Positions 17,468-26,826 are shown, counted from the first letter of the stretch. The stretch: DNA of 64,000 bases from Salegentibacter sp. 24 (GCF_004362395.1 NZ_SNWE01000002.1:62001-126000); one strand, 5' to 3'. Numbers and translations: made by a program. Notes: generated from the sequence alone by a model not told the origin.

Positions 17468-19783
17468 TTATTCGGGGCTTATGGTTTTCTTAAATATTAC
17501 AGCGTCATTAAGTACAAAAGGACGGGGTATTATCCTCTTCGGTCGTGACGGCACGTTTAGAGCTTTATTTTCCAATAGATCATAGCTGGATTCGTAGAGG
17601 ATGAACTCTGGTTTTATAGTGTTTTTTAAACGGAATTTAAGTCGCAGTGTATCCCTGCCCGAAGCATGGTAAGTCAATATGCGCTCTTGCCATCTTCGCG
17701 TATGGATATGAAAATCGTCACTACCAAGACTAACCGAATCAGCCTGGAGTCCATTTACTTTAAATGATTCAAAATCTATTGTTCTTTCAGCAAATAGTTC
17801 TATGCGATCGGCTTTTCGGTTGGAATATATTTTTAATAAATAAGAATCTGTATTTCTACTAGAGTCGATTTTCTCCCAAATAATGTCAGGTGTATTAAGC
17901 TTAATTTTAGGAGCATTCTCGCGCCAGGTAAATCCGGAGCCATATTTACTGCTAAAAGTTTTGTTGTCTGAAGGTGCAATTAGCGGTTTTTCTCCAAAAT
18001 ACATTTTAGTCCATTCGTCTACTAAATTGTCATAAGAATACCAGTTTGCATTATTCTCATCGGCATCAAAAAGATAAACCAATGAATTGGGTTTGGGATA
18101 TTTTTCAGTAAAATCAGCTTTAAAATGCGCGGTAATTAGGAGAATATTGAAAATTAAAAAACAGAAGACCGCAATTTTTTTATTGCTTTTGTAATATGCA
18201 AAAACCGGTAGTAACAATTGAAATAATAGAACTGTAAGTAATGCCGAAACAAATAAAATATTTAAGCCTAAGGCCACCGGAAACATTTTAATAAATGGAA
18301 CGAGGATAAAAATTGCTGGGAATCCTAAAAATGCCATCAGTAAGGAATTTGGTGAACTCTGACGAATCATTATAAAAAATTGTAACAAGGCGAAATATGC
18401 TGGAATAATTAAGTATGCTGCACCTTTTAAAAAGAAGGCGAACAGGGTGCAAAGCAATATCCAAAAAATTAGAGGAAGAACAAATAGGTTGGCTTTGTCT
18501 TCAATATGTCTGAACCGGTAATAGGTGAAAAAAGAGATCAATAAGCTAAGTGAGGTAAAAGCTGCGATATAATAGTAGCCATTATAGGTAAAACCGTGCT
18601 CCATTTCTGAATATTCCGGATAGCTGTACAAAAGAATTTTCCACAAAACAAAAACGGATAAGGCGGAAAAAGATAAACTCACTACAAATGGTATAATGCT
18701 TTTTAAAATTGGTTTTAACTGAAGCTTATTTTTGGAAAATCCGTAACCAAGGAGTATAAAACAAAGAATGAAAGCAATAATAAGCATCGGGAAAATCCAT
18801 GAAAAAGGATAACTGATAATCTGTCCTCCTGGAATATTAAAAAACACAACTTCTGCTTTTGTTTGAACTTCGCCTAATTTGGAATCTTTAAAGTAATTCA
18901 GAAGTGGCATTAAATAACTACCCTGATGGGCTAAAGTTTCTTTGTCCAAATTTTTGGGGGTATCAAGGGCGGTATGATAATCAAAATGATCGTCAATAAA
19001 TGCGAAATTATAGCCAGGAATCTTTCCCTCTTCTCGTAAAACTGTGAGATCTGTATCGTTTGGGAGCATTTTATAAATGCTGTAAACCAAGGAATTAGTT
19101 ACTGGGAATTCGGGGTCTGCTTTTTTAAAAGCTTTAATAAGACCAGCGTTTCCTGCATTGGTTTCCAAAAACATAAAAGAGTTTCCATCGCTGCCACGAG
19201 CTTCAAAATTAAGGGCAAGTTTAGCATCTTGTGCCCATGGGTGGTCTTTTATAAAAAGTTCAGCACCGCTTAAACCGAGTTCCTCGGCATCAGTAAAAAG
19301 AATGATAATGTCATTCTTGTGTGACTTGTTTTGGCTTAAGAAAGCGCGAATCCCTTCTAAAATAGTTCCTACGCCACTGCCTGCATCACTTGCTCCAGGT
19401 GAAGAATGTGGATCACTGTCGTAATGCGTCATAATTACCAAAGCTTCCCCACTTCCGGTGCCTTCCAGTCGCGCTAAAATGTTTTGGGGCCTTACCAGGG
19501 TCCCCCTTTTATTTAAAATATAATCTTCATGGGTCTGCGGTTGTAAACCCATTTTCTGGAGTTCTCCAACTATATAATTTCTAACACGGCTATGGGCTTC
19601 CGTGCCTACATAATGTGGTTTTTTTGCTATTCTTTTAACGTGATTGAAGGCTCGTTGGGTTGCAAAAGTGGTTTCGGGTGCATTTTCCTTCTCAATATGT
19701 TTTGGTTGACTACTATAAAAGCTGAACCAAACTGCAATAGCAATAAAAACAAAAGAAAATAGGCGAGGTATATTATTCAGCAT
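17468..19783 (-). CDS. Membrane-anchored M28 family zinc aminopeptidase
   Basis: A 771-residue metallopeptidase joined to a polytopic membrane domain. An N-terminal helix (about 7-24) anchors it. The M28 domain spans about 40-300 with zinc ligands and catalytic residues visible: H120 (MTHYDSDPH), D133 (GASDAGSG), E167/E168 (FTDAEELG), and later Asp and His in DDHFDYHTALDT (near 265). Eight or nine hydrophobic helices follow (about 325-575). The protein ends in a soluble beta-rich domain of about 190 residues. The architecture resembles eukaryotic ERMP1/Fxna and vacuolar PFF1 proteases. The peptidase domain should face the periplasm. It is a single gene. Confidence 0.88.
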   Translation of the reverse strand: MLNNIPRLFSFVFIAIAVWFSFYSSQPKHIEKENAPETTFATQRAFNHVKRIAKKPHYVGTEAHSRVRNYIVGELQKMGLQPQTHEDYILNKRGTLVRPQNILARLEGTGSGEALVIMTHYDSDPHSSPGASDAGSGVGTILEGIRAFLSQNKSHKNDIIILFTDAEELGLSGAELFIKDHPWAQDAKLALNFEARGSDGNSFMFLETNAGNAGLIKAFKKADPEFPVTNSLVYSIYKMLPNDTDLTVLREEGKIPGYNFAFIDDHFDYHTALDTPKNLDKETLAHQGSYLMPLLNYFKDSKLGEVQTKAEVVFFNIPGGQIISYPFSWIFPMLIIAFILCFILLGYGFSKNKLQLKPILKSIIPFVVSLSFSALSVFVLWKILLYSYPEYSEMEHGFTYNGYYYIAAFTSLSLLISFFTYYRFRHIEDKANLFVLPLIFWILLCTLFAFFLKGAAYLIIPAYFALLQFFIMIRQSSPNSLLMAFLGFPAIFILVPFIKMFPVALGLNILFVSALLTVLLFQLLLPVFAYYKSNKKIAVFCFLIFNILLITAHFKADFTEKYPKPNSLVYLFDADENNANWYSYDNLVDEWTKMYFGEKPLIAPSDNKTFSSKYGSGFTWRENAPKIKLNTPDIIWEKIDSSRNTDSYLLKIYSNRKADRIELFAERTIDFESFKVNGLQADSVSLGSDDFHIHTRRWQERILTYHASGRDTLRLKFRLKNTIKPEFILYESSYDLLENKALNVPSRPKRIIPRPFVLNDAVIFKKTISPE

Positions 19784-19918
19784 AATTAAAAAAACAGATT
19801 GTTTTTAGCGGAATTAAAGATACTTAAGATTTTATGGAATATGTGACCTTCACAAGCGAGTTTAAGAATAATTAAATTTTCACTATATTTAAGTAATTAG
19901 TAATCAAAAAATTAAGGT

Positions 19919-20389
19919 ATGGGTATTAAAAGTTTTCAGGGAAAAAGGGCGGCACCAGAGAAGCCGAAAAGTGCCCCAATGTTGGTAAGGGATTATATGA
20001 GTACTTCGCTAATTACTTTTAGGGAGCACGAAAATATTTTAGACGTGGCCGAGAAGCTCACCAAACATAAAATTTCTGGGGGCTGTGTTGTAGATGAAAA
20101 TAATAAATTACTCGGTCTTATTTCTGAAGGGGATTGTATGAAACAAATTTCAGACAGTCGTTATTATAATATGCCTTTGGATGACGCTACTGTTGGGAAA
20201 CGAATGACCTGTAATGTAGATACTATAGATGGCAATATGAATGTGATGGATGCCGCAAAACTCTTTATTGAAAAGCGTTTTAGAAGATTTCCAATTGTAG
20301 AAGATGGGAAACTTATAGGCCAAATTAGTCAAAGTGATGTTTTGCGAGCCGCAGTTCGATTAAAAAGCAATAACTGGCATATAAGCTAG
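19919..20389 (+). CDS. Two-CBS-domain protein
   Basis: A 156-residue cytoplasmic protein made of a short basic N-terminus and a Bateman module. The first CBS repeat runs about 22-78 (VRDYMSTSLITF...GLISEGDCMKQI, core residues shown), the second about 90-148 (VGKRMTCNVDTI...GQISQSDVLRA). Such modules bind adenine nucleotides and regulate a partner; none is fused here. The start at 19919 follows an AT-rich leader. It overlaps the convergent zinc-ribbon gene by 4 bases at the stop codons. Confidence 0.88.
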   Translation: MGIKSFQGKRAAPEKPKSAPMLVRDYMSTSLITFREHENILDVAEKLTKHKISGGCVVDENNKLLGLISEGDCMKQISDSRYYNMPLDDATVGKRMTCNVDTIDGNMNVMDAAKLFIEKRFRRFPIVEDGKLIGQISQSDVLRAAVRLKSNNWHIS

Positions 20390-20733
20390 TTCCTTTTTAC
20401 CAATGCGTATATTCCATTATCCAAAGGAAGATAACCCTGATCGTAAAGAAAATAATAAACTTTGCCGTTTTTAGTAGTATAAATGCTGGTGAAATATTCA
20501 AAATTAAACCCTCGGGCGAGTAATTTAGTTTTGCTAATCGTGGTTTTTTCGTTTGGGTTGAATTCTTCTAAAATCCGATAGTTTTTTCGTAACAGGTTGT
20601 TTATATTTCTAACCAGGTTTTTCCGGTCTTTGTTACGACTATTGTGATAAGCATTTCGGCAATAATCGCTGCAGAATTTTTTATCTACACGTCCAAAGAT
20701 TTTCTCACCACATTCTAGACAGAATTTTTGCAT
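20386..20733 (-). CDS. Zinc-ribbon protein (DUF2116-like), unknown function
   Basis: A 115-residue protein starting with a treble-clef-like zinc ribbon: CLECG (near 4) and FCSDYCRNAYH (near 20), four Cys in all. The remainder is basic, then a short C-terminal beta-rich segment with YYFLYDQGYLPLDNG. This form is common in Flavobacteriaceae and resembles DUF2116-type ribbons. Nucleic-acid binding is a guess from charge and ribbon. It overlaps the stop of the convergent CBS gene by 4 bases. Confidence 0.72.
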   Translation of the reverse strand: MQKFCLECGEKIFGRVDKKFCSDYCRNAYHNSRNKDRKNLVRNINNLLRKNYRILEEFNPNEKTTISKTKLLARGFNFEYFTSIYTTKNGKVYYFLYDQGYLPLDNGIYALVKRN

Positions 20734-20811
20734 TTTTGCTTATTTTCACAATAAATATATATAAAAAGCTGAATAAATACTGATTTTCAAGTTTAAATGA
20801 ATTTGTATAAT

Positions 20812-21240
20812 CTATCTATTTTTAAGCATTTCCGATTGCCGGATCGGCATACTGTCTATAGTATTAAAAAGTTTTTCTGCAGAAATAACTTCGGTTTGAA
20901 CTAGTTTTTCGTTTCCATCTAAACCAATCAAAATCACCAGAAAAATATTTTCTTCAGCATTATACTTCTTATAAAATAAAGCTGAATTATTCCAGTTTTT
21001 CTGCGCAAAACCTATATTGTATTTACCGGGTAAAATTCGGTAAATAATCAGCTGTCGATCATTTATTCCTCCCTGATGCTTTTTGAGTTCGCTTAGTTGT
21101 TGTTGATATTTTTTGTTATTTTCATCTTCAGTTACAATCAAAATCAAACGGTCTTTCCACTGGTGTTTAGTGAGATCTTGTCCGTTTACACTCAGAACGC
21201 ATAAGAGAATTACTAAAAATAGATTTGTAGATTTTTGCAT
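20812..21240 (-). CDS. Exported DUF4174 family protein
   Basis: A 142-residue protein with an N-terminal signal peptide (NLFLVILLCVLSVNGQ, cleavage after about residue 20). The mature part begins LTKHQWKDRLILIVTEDE, the standard opening of DUF4174, a thioredoxin-like fold without the CxxC pair. The likely location is periplasm. Function unknown. It lies 22 bp downstream of the DEAD-like gene on the same strand and may share its transcript. Confidence 0.8.
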   Translation of the reverse strand: MQKSTNLFLVILLCVLSVNGQDLTKHQWKDRLILIVTEDENNKKYQQQLSELKKHQGGINDRQLIIYRILPGKYNIGFAQKNWNNSALFYKKYNAEENIFLVILIGLDGNEKLVQTEVISAEKLFNTIDSMPIRQSEMLKNR

Positions 21241-21262
21241 TATGTAAATTACAAAAAATCTC

Positions 21263-21880
21263 CTAAACTTTTATTCTTAGCACTTCGGCACGAGCCATAA
21301 ATGAATCTTTTAAGCGTTCAATTTTAGAATTTATGGTTGAGGCAAAAACAAGGTACTGGCATTTGCTAATATGCTGCGGAATTCTGATAAGATCGTTATA
21401 ATCGCTATTTTTGGTGAGAAATTCGGCATCTTCTACAGCTATGATTTTTAACTGACTTACATTAATTCCGGTAATTTTAAAAAGTTTAAATAGTTTTTTT
21501 GGAGTTGCAATTACGATATCAACACCATTGTAAATTTCATTTTTCTGTTTTTCTATATCTGGAGCATCAAAAGCGCTAAAGATTCTCAAATTCATATACT
21601 TTGTGAATTTCCTGAATTCTTCTTCCAAAGCCAGCGCGGCTTCTTTATGCTCTACAAAAATAAGCGCACGTGGCGCATCTTCAAAAGCAACACTTTCCAA
21701 TTTTTGTATTGTACTGATAACTAAAGAAGTGGTTTTTCCTGAACCTTCAGGAGCTACTATAAAAAGATCTCTTCCGCTACTAATTTTTGGTAAAATTTGT
21801 TTTTGAAAAGGAAGTGGAGTTTGAATTTCCAGTCTTTCCAAAGCTTCTATAAGCGCAGTATTCAGTTTTTTAAAGGACAT
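21263..21880 (-). CDS. Single-domain DEAD/DEAH-like ATPase lacking the helicase C domain
   Basis: A 205-residue protein equal to one RecA-like domain of a DEAD-box helicase. The Q-motif glutamine is in LPFQKQ (Q26), Walker A is APEGSGKT (43-50) and TPKKL (126-130) corresponds to motif Ib. In place of DEAD it has VEDAE (149-153), and in place of SAT it has FAST (near 180). The second RecA domain with motifs IV-VI is missing, with no sign of it downstream in other frames. It can probably bind ATP, but unwinding alone is unlikely. The reading frame is clean, which argues against recent decay. Confidence 0.78.
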   Translation of the reverse strand: MSFKKLNTALIEALERLEIQTPLPFQKQILPKISSGRDLFIVAPEGSGKTTSLVISTIQKLESVAFEDAPRALIFVEHKEAALALEEEFRKFTKYMNLRIFSAFDAPDIEKQKNEIYNGVDIVIATPKKLFKLFKITGINVSQLKIIAVEDAEFLTKNSDYNDLIRIPQHISKCQYLVFASTINSKIERLKDSFMARAEVLRIKV

Positions 21881-22022
21881 ACAATTAATTTTTGAGCTAT
21901 GATGTTTTCAATCTCTGATTAAGAGATGAAAAGCTTCTGAAGTATGTAAAGATAACTTTCCTTGAACTTAAAGTCCAATAAACATTCTTGCATTTTTAAA
22001 ATTTAATGGATATAGTGGTTAA

Positions 22023-22388
22023 TCAAATCCAATCCGGAATTTCAACACTACGCTGATCCTTTATATTACCCGTATGTTTGGTAGTAGTTGGCTCAAAAAA
22101 CAAAACCCAGGCTTCTTCCTTGGCTACGGGATTGTGTTCAACACCTTTGGGGACAATATACATTTCACCCTCCCTAAGGTTTATTGTTTTATCTCGAAAT
22201 TGAATCTGTAAATCTCCTTTGATAATCAGAAACATTTCATCTTCATCCTTGTGATCATGCCATAAAAACTCACCTTTTAATTTTGCTAATTTAACCTGCT
22301 GGCCATTAAGTTCCCCTATGATTTTAGGTGTCCAATATTCATTAAAAAGCTTGAATTTATCTTGTAGGTTTACTTTTTCTGGATTCAT
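22023..22388 (-). CDS. Cupin domain protein
   Basis: A 121-residue single-domain cupin. The metal-site motif 1 reads WHDHKDEDEMFLIIKG (near 43; His, His, Glu) and motif 2 PKGVEHNPVA (near 78; His), so a metal can be bound. The N-terminal LFNEYWTPKIIGELNG segment is common in small bacterial cupins of unknown substrate. It is cytoplasmic. It lies 21 bp downstream of the GGCT-like gene on the same strand, so the two probably form an operon. Confidence 0.86.
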   Translation of the reverse strand: MNPEKVNLQDKFKLFNEYWTPKIIGELNGQQVKLAKLKGEFLWHDHKDEDEMFLIIKGDLQIQFRDKTINLREGEMYIVPKGVEHNPVAKEEAWVLFFEPTTTKHTGNIKDQRSVEIPDWI

Positions 22389-22409
22389 AGTTTCTGAAGT
22401 AATTGTGGT

Positions 22410-23051
22410 TTATAATTTGCCTTTAATAAGTTGTGTTAGTTTAGTTTCAATAGGGAAACCTTTGATTCCTTCTCTATTCTTCAAATAAGCAGCAATATCA
22501 AAATCGCTCATTGAATACGTTTCCTTAAGGCCTTCAATAATAATTTTCAAATAAAATTCGTGGGGCGGATTTATTTCATCTCTTAAATAATTTTCGTTTG
22601 TAAATGTAAAAATAGGGTGGTCTTGTTCCTCGCCCAGACAAATGATTTTTCCGTACCAGGAATTATTTTTCATTTCCAGACTACGGTTTTTAATTACTTT
22701 TTGAAGATCTATATCAAACTTACCGGTGAATTTTATTTCCTGTTGTACCAGATCAATAAATTGCTGCTCTGTGATGAGATACATCCTACCCAGGGTTTGT
22801 GAATTTTTGTTGAAATTAGATTTTATAAATGCGGCACCACCGCCACTCCAGGTTTTTGAAGACTTAGCAAAATATAGTTCCGCATCAATAGTAATTCCTT
22901 TTGAATTTTCGGGTAGGGTTTTGTTCCTGCAACCAGGATAAAAACGTTTGGCATTTGTCGGGCGCCCACCTCCAATATAACATCTAAAGCGGTCTTTAAG
23001 TAAATTAGAGCCATAGCAGGCATACCAAACCTTGGATTCTTCTTGTTGCAT
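22410..23051 (-). CDS. Gamma-glutamylcyclotransferase-fold (GGCT-like) protein
   Basis: A 213-residue protein opening with VWYACYGSNLLKDRF (near 8), the YGSN signature of the GGCT/AIG2 fold that binds the substrate amide. The remainder is longer than ChaC or GGACT proteins and has an unfamiliar C-terminal half (PPHEFYLKIIIEGLKETY). I cannot place a catalytic Glu with confidence. The activity could be cyclotransferase-like; this is inference from fold only. It is the first gene of a pair with the downstream cupin. Confidence 0.62.
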   Translation of the reverse strand: MQQEESKVWYACYGSNLLKDRFRCYIGGGRPTNAKRFYPGCRNKTLPENSKGITIDAELYFAKSSKTWSGGGAAFIKSNFNKNSQTLGRMYLITEQQFIDLVQQEIKFTGKFDIDLQKVIKNRSLEMKNNSWYGKIICLGEEQDHPIFTFTNENYLRDEINPPHEFYLKIIIEGLKETYSMSDFDIAAYLKNREGIKGFPIETKLTQLIKGKL

Positions 23052-23062
23052 TTTTTTGCCAC

Positions 23063-23349
23063 AAGTAATGATTTCTTATCGAAAATAGCAATAACCTAAG
23101 GCTTTGATTTGAAAGGTGGGGTGAGCTATGTGTATTTAAAATAGAAAATTTTAAGGAATTATAAGTAACTAACCGTGAATCAAAATAATTAATCAACTGA
23201 ATAGAACTTCTCAGAATTAAACCTCTTAGTATTGGAAAAAAACCTCTCTTTTTAGAAATGAATTATTAGCATATATATTTCCAAACGTTTACAAACGCCT
23301 TTAAACGTAAACAAATAATTACCAACCGATTGCGACTAAATTTCCGTGC
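23063..23349. other. Intergenic region upstream of ssb with helically phased AAACG repeats
   Basis: No gene is visible in this stretch. AAACG occurs at 23283, 23293 and 23303, exactly 10 bp apart, so all three lie on one face of the helix. ACGTTTA (23285-23291) and TAAACGT (23302-23308) also form an inverted repeat. The block ends about 20 bp before the -33 box of the ssb promoter and could be a regulator site. Confidence 0.45.
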
Positions 23350-23357
23350 TATGTTTG
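23330..23357 (+). promoter_or_regulatory. Promoter of ssb
   Basis: TTG (23330-23332), 17-bp gap, TATGTTTG (23350-23357), 48 bp before the ATG at 23406. Confidence 0.6.
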
Positions 23358-23405
23358 TCCTGTTGAAATGAACTAATGATTTTCAATTTTTAAAATTAAT
23401 ATGTT

Positions 23406-23741
23406 ATGAGCACTATTAGAAACAAAGTACAATTAGTTGGGAATGTTGGTAGGGAGCCAGAAATTGTGAACCTGGAATCCGGTAAGAAACTGGCTAAATT
23501 CTCAGTAGCTACCAACGAAAACTTCAAAAATGGTAACGGTGAGCGTGTAACCGATACCCAATGGCATAATATCGTGGCATGGGGGAAAACAGCAGAGCTG
23601 GTGGAGAAATATGTAAACAAAGGCAAGGAAGTCGGAGTGGAAGGCAAGCTTACTAGCAGAAGCTGGGAGGATCAGGATGGTACTAAACGTTATATCACCG
23701 AAGTAGTTTGCAGCGAACTGCTGCTTTTAGGTCAAAAATAG
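23406..23741 (+). CDS. ssb: Single-stranded DNA-binding protein without C-terminal tail
   Basis: A 111-residue SSB consisting of the OB fold only. VQLVGNVGREPEI (near 8), FSVATNENF (near 32), TQWHNIVAWGKTAE (near 50) and GKEVGVEGKL (near 73) are all standard. Housekeeping SSBs continue into a flexible linker and an acidic tip (consensus DDDIPF) that recruits partners; here the protein ends VVCSELLLLGQK. It should bind ssDNA but not dock repair and replication partners in the usual way. This may be an accessory SSB, with the full-length one elsewhere. It overlaps the convergent deacetylase gene by 10 bases. Confidence 0.92.
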   Translation: MSTIRNKVQLVGNVGREPEIVNLESGKKLAKFSVATNENFKNGNGERVTDTQWHNIVAWGKTAELVEKYVNKGKEVGVEGKLTSRSWEDQDGTKRYITEVVCSELLLLGQK

Positions 23742-24634
23742 ATCTCACGCGCTAGTCGGTAAGTGTTGGCATGAGCTTCAAGAATTATCTTTATTTCTTT
23801 TGAATACCCGCCACCCATACTGCATTGGACCGGAATGTTTAGATTGTGACAGGTTTGCAATACAAACCTGTCTCTTTCTTTACTCCCGTTTAATGTACAG
23901 GAAAGTCGACCTAGTTTATCAGTTTCTAAAATATCAACCCCGCTTAAGTAGAAGATAAAATCAGGTTTTTGCTTCTTGATTAAATCTGGTAAAGTATCTT
24001 TTAATATATTGAGATACTCCTGGTCGCCACTGCCATCTGGAATTTCAATATCCAGATCTGATTCTTCTTTTTTAAATGGATAATTTCCTTTCCCATGCAT
24101 AGAAAAAGTAAAAACGGAAGGATCATTCCGAAAAATTTCAGCTGTACCGTTTCCTTGGTGTACGTCCAGGTCTACAATTAGAATTTTGCTCGCCAATCTT
24201 TCCTGTTGGAGATATCTAGCAGCAATGGCCTGGTCATTAAGTAAACAAAATGCTTCTGCGTGATCTGTAAAGGCATGGTGCGTTCCTCCTGCAATATTAA
24301 ATGCGATGCCATGTTGCAAGGAATAATGAACGGCTTTCATCGTGCCGTCGGCAATTATCATTTCCCTGTTTACAAGTGCTTGCGAAAGTGGAAATCCACT
24401 TCTTCGAATTTCTTTGTTACTTAATTTTAAATCTTGTAAACGTTCAAAATAATCGGTTTGGTGAACATTTAGAATATATTTTGGATCAGGAAATTCAGGC
24501 TCAAAAAAATTTTCTTCCCTGCAAGTACCTTCGTGAATCAATTGCCTCGGCAGCAATTCATATTTTTCCATTGGAAAACGATGTCCTTCGGGTAAGGGAT
24601 GGCAGTAAATAGGATGATAGGCGATTTTCAGCAT
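23732..24634 (-). CDS. Histone-deacetylase family amidohydrolase
   Basis: A 300-residue zinc-dependent arginase/deacetylase-fold enzyme. GGTHHAF (near 117) gives the catalytic His pair, VDLDVHQGNGT (near 154) gives the zinc Asp and His, and SGVDILETDKLGRL (near 231) gives the second zinc Asp. SMGGGYS (near 271) closes the site; in many family members a Tyr sits in or near this glycine loop. This class includes acetoin-utilisation and polyamine deacetylases; the substrate cannot be decided. It is cytoplasmic and a single gene, convergent with ssb. Confidence 0.9.
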   Translation of the reverse strand: MLKIAYHPIYCHPLPEGHRFPMEKYELLPRQLIHEGTCREENFFEPEFPDPKYILNVHQTDYFERLQDLKLSNKEIRRSGFPLSQALVNREMIIADGTMKAVHYSLQHGIAFNIAGGTHHAFTDHAEAFCLLNDQAIAARYLQQERLASKILIVDLDVHQGNGTAEIFRNDPSVFTFSMHGKGNYPFKKEESDLDIEIPDGSGDQEYLNILKDTLPDLIKKQKPDFIFYLSGVDILETDKLGRLSCTLNGSKERDRFVLQTCHNLNIPVQCSMGGGYSKEIKIILEAHANTYRLAREIYF

Positions 24635-24705
24635 ATTAAAATGAACCTTCCAATTTTAAAAACCCACTGAGGTATTTACTATCATAAGGTCAGTAAAATC
24701 AAGAA

Positions 24706-26793
24706 CTAATTTATAGTAGTTCCGGGCTCCACACCGTCTTCATCAGGATTTACAAAAATCAGTTTTCCAGCTGAATTTTCTGTCATTAAGATCATACCTT
24801 CACTTTCTACGCCTCTAAGTTTTCTTGGTGCTAAATTTGCTAAAACCGTTACTTTTTTTCCAATGATTTCCTCTGCTTTATAATGTTCCGCAATCCCCGA
24901 AACTATGGTTCTTTTATTTAAACCAGTATCCACTTTAATTACCATCAATTTTTTTGTTTTTGGCATTTTGTAAGCTTCAATTATCGTTCCTATACGTATA
25001 TCCATTTTTGTGAAATCTTCAAAAGTGGCGATGTCTTTTTGAGGCTCTAATTTATTACTACTGGCAGCGTTTGCTGATTTTGTAGCCTCTAGTTTATCTA
25101 ATTGTTCTTGCATCTGTGAGTCTTCTATTTTACTGAAAAGTAATTCTGCTTTTTTGATCTGGTGACCGGCAGGGAGTAAAGAATCACGAGTTGCAATCTT
25201 ATCCCATTGTGAGAATTCTTGACCAGAAAGTTTACTTTCAACATCTGTAAAATTCAGCATTTGTTGAAGTTTTCTTGACGAAAATGGTAAAAAAGGTTCA
25301 CTTAAAGTTGCTAAACCTGATGCAATTTGTAAAGCCACATACATCACAGTCTTTACCCGTTCTTTATCGGTTTTAATAAGTTTCCATGGCTCTTCATCGG
25401 CTAAATATTTGTTACCTAAACGAGCCAAATTCATTAATTCACCCTGGGCTTCGCGAAAACGATACTTTTCAATAGAACTTGCTATTACAGCTGGATATGC
25501 TTTTAGTTCGGCAATTGTTTGTTCATCAATTTTGGAATAATTGTTTGGTTTTGGAACGATTCCCGAGTAATATTTATTGGTCAATACCATTACACGGTTT
25601 ATAAAATTCCCGAAAATAGCCACCAATTCGTTATTATTTCTTGCCTGAAAATCTTTCCAGGTAAAGTCATTGTCTTTTGCTTCAGGCGCATTGGCAGTTA
25701 AAACATAGCGCAACACATCCTGCTGATTTGGAAATTCTTCCAGATATTCATGCAACCATACTGCCCAGTTTTTGGAAGTAGATAATTTTTTCCCTTCTAG
25801 ATTTAGAAATTCGTTTGCGGGAACATTTTCAGGTAATATGAAGTCGCCGTGCGCCTTAAGCATAACCGGAAAAATAATACAGTGGAAAACAATGTTATCT
25901 TTTCCTATAAAGTGTATGAGTTTGGTGTCTTTATCTTTCCAGTAAGGTTCCCAATCTTTGTTTTCTCGTTCTGCCCATTCTTTAGTAGAAGAAATGTAAC
26001 CAATGGGTGCATCAAACCACACGTAAAGCACTTTGCCCTCACCGCCTTCTACAGGTACAGGGATCCCCCAGTCTAAATCCCGTGTGACTGCGCGTGCTCG
26101 CAGACCATCGTTTAACCATGACTTAACCTGCCCATGTACATTGCTTTTCCAATCATGAGCATGACCTTTTACAATCCAATTATCAAGCCATTCCTGGTAT
26201 TGGTCTAAAGGTAAAAACCAATGTCTGGTTTCTTTTAAAGTCGGTGTTTCTCCAGTAATGGCAGATTTTGGATTAATTAAATCCGTGGCGTTTAGAGATG
26301 TTCCGCAGCTTTCACACTGGTCGCCATAAGCTTCCTGGTTTCCACATTTTGGGCAGGTACCAATTACAAATCTATCAGCCAGGAATTGCCCCGCATTTTC
26401 ATCATAAAGTTGCTTAGTGGTTTCTTCAATAAACTTTCCGTCTTTAAACATTTTTTTAAAAAATGCCGAAGCTGTATCGTGATGAACCTTGGCCGTAGTT
26501 CTCGAATAATTATCAAAAGAAATTCCAAAATTTTCAAAAGATTGCCTGATAATGCCGTCGTATTTATCCACAATATCTTGAGGAGTAACGCCTTCTTTTT
26601 TCGCTTTTATAGTAATTGGTACTCCGTGCTCATCACTTCCACACACAAAAGCAACATCGTTGCCCTGCATTCGCAAATAGCGGGCATAAATATCGGCTGG
26701 AACATAAACACCGGCAAGATGACCGATATGTATAGGCCCGTTGGTATACGGTAATGCTGCTGTAATGGTATATCGCTGTGGAGTATTGCTCAT
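24706..26793 (-). CDS. metG: Methionyl-tRNA synthetase with C-terminal tRNA-binding domain
   Basis: MetRS (695 residues) charges tRNA-Met. The class I fold shows [10 protein letters not shown] (HIGH, near 19) and [10 protein letters not shown] (KMSKS equivalent, near 340). A zinc knuckle [18 protein letters not shown] lies near 148. The anticodon-binding helical domain covers about 390-560. A linker then joins an EMAP/Trbp111-type OB domain (about 590-695; [30 protein letters not shown]) that grips the tRNA. The length is right for the fused form. Start at 26793 ([10 protein letters not shown]). Confidence 0.96.
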   Translation of the reverse strand: MSNTPQRYTITAALPYTNGPIHIGHLAGVYVPADIYARYLRMQGNDVAFVCGSDEHGVPITIKAKKEGVTPQDIVDKYDGIIRQSFENFGISFDNYSRTTAKVHHDTASAFFKKMFKDGKFIEETTKQLYDENAGQFLADRFVIGTCPKCGNQEAYGDQCESCGTSLNATDLINPKSAITGETPTLKETRHWFLPLDQYQEWLDNWIVKGHAHDWKSNVHGQVKSWLNDGLRARAVTRDLDWGIPVPVEGGEGKVLYVWFDAPIGYISSTKEWAERENKDWEPYWKDKDTKLIHFIGKDNIVFHCIIFPVMLKAHGDFILPENVPANEFLNLEGKKLSTSKNWAVWLHEYLEEFPNQQDVLRYVLTANAPEAKDNDFTWKDFQARNNNELVAIFGNFINRVMVLTNKYYSGIVPKPNNYSKIDEQTIAELKAYPAVIASSIEKYRFREAQGELMNLARLGNKYLADEEPWKLIKTDKERVKTVMYVALQIASGLATLSEPFLPFSSRKLQQMLNFTDVESKLSGQEFSQWDKIATRDSLLPAGHQIKKAELLFSKIEDSQMQEQLDKLEATKSANAASSNKLEPQKDIATFEDFTKMDIRIGTIIEAYKMPKTKKLMVIKVDTGLNKRTIVSGIAEHYKAEEIIGKKVTVLANLAPRKLRGVESEGMILMTENSAGKLIFVNPDEDGVEPGTTIN

Positions 26794-26818
26794 ATTTTGT
26801 ATAAGTTTTATGAAGGCG

Positions 26819-26826
26819 CAAAGGTA
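26819..26826 (-). promoter_or_regulatory. Possible -7 box of metG
   Basis: TACCTTTG on the minus strand, 25 bp before the metG start. No TTG at the expected upstream distance was found, so the call rests on one box. Confidence 0.35.

Noticed and set aside
20734-20811. Possible small RNA between zinc-ribbon and DUF4174 genes
   Set aside because: Only AT-rich sequence without a hairpin or promoter box.
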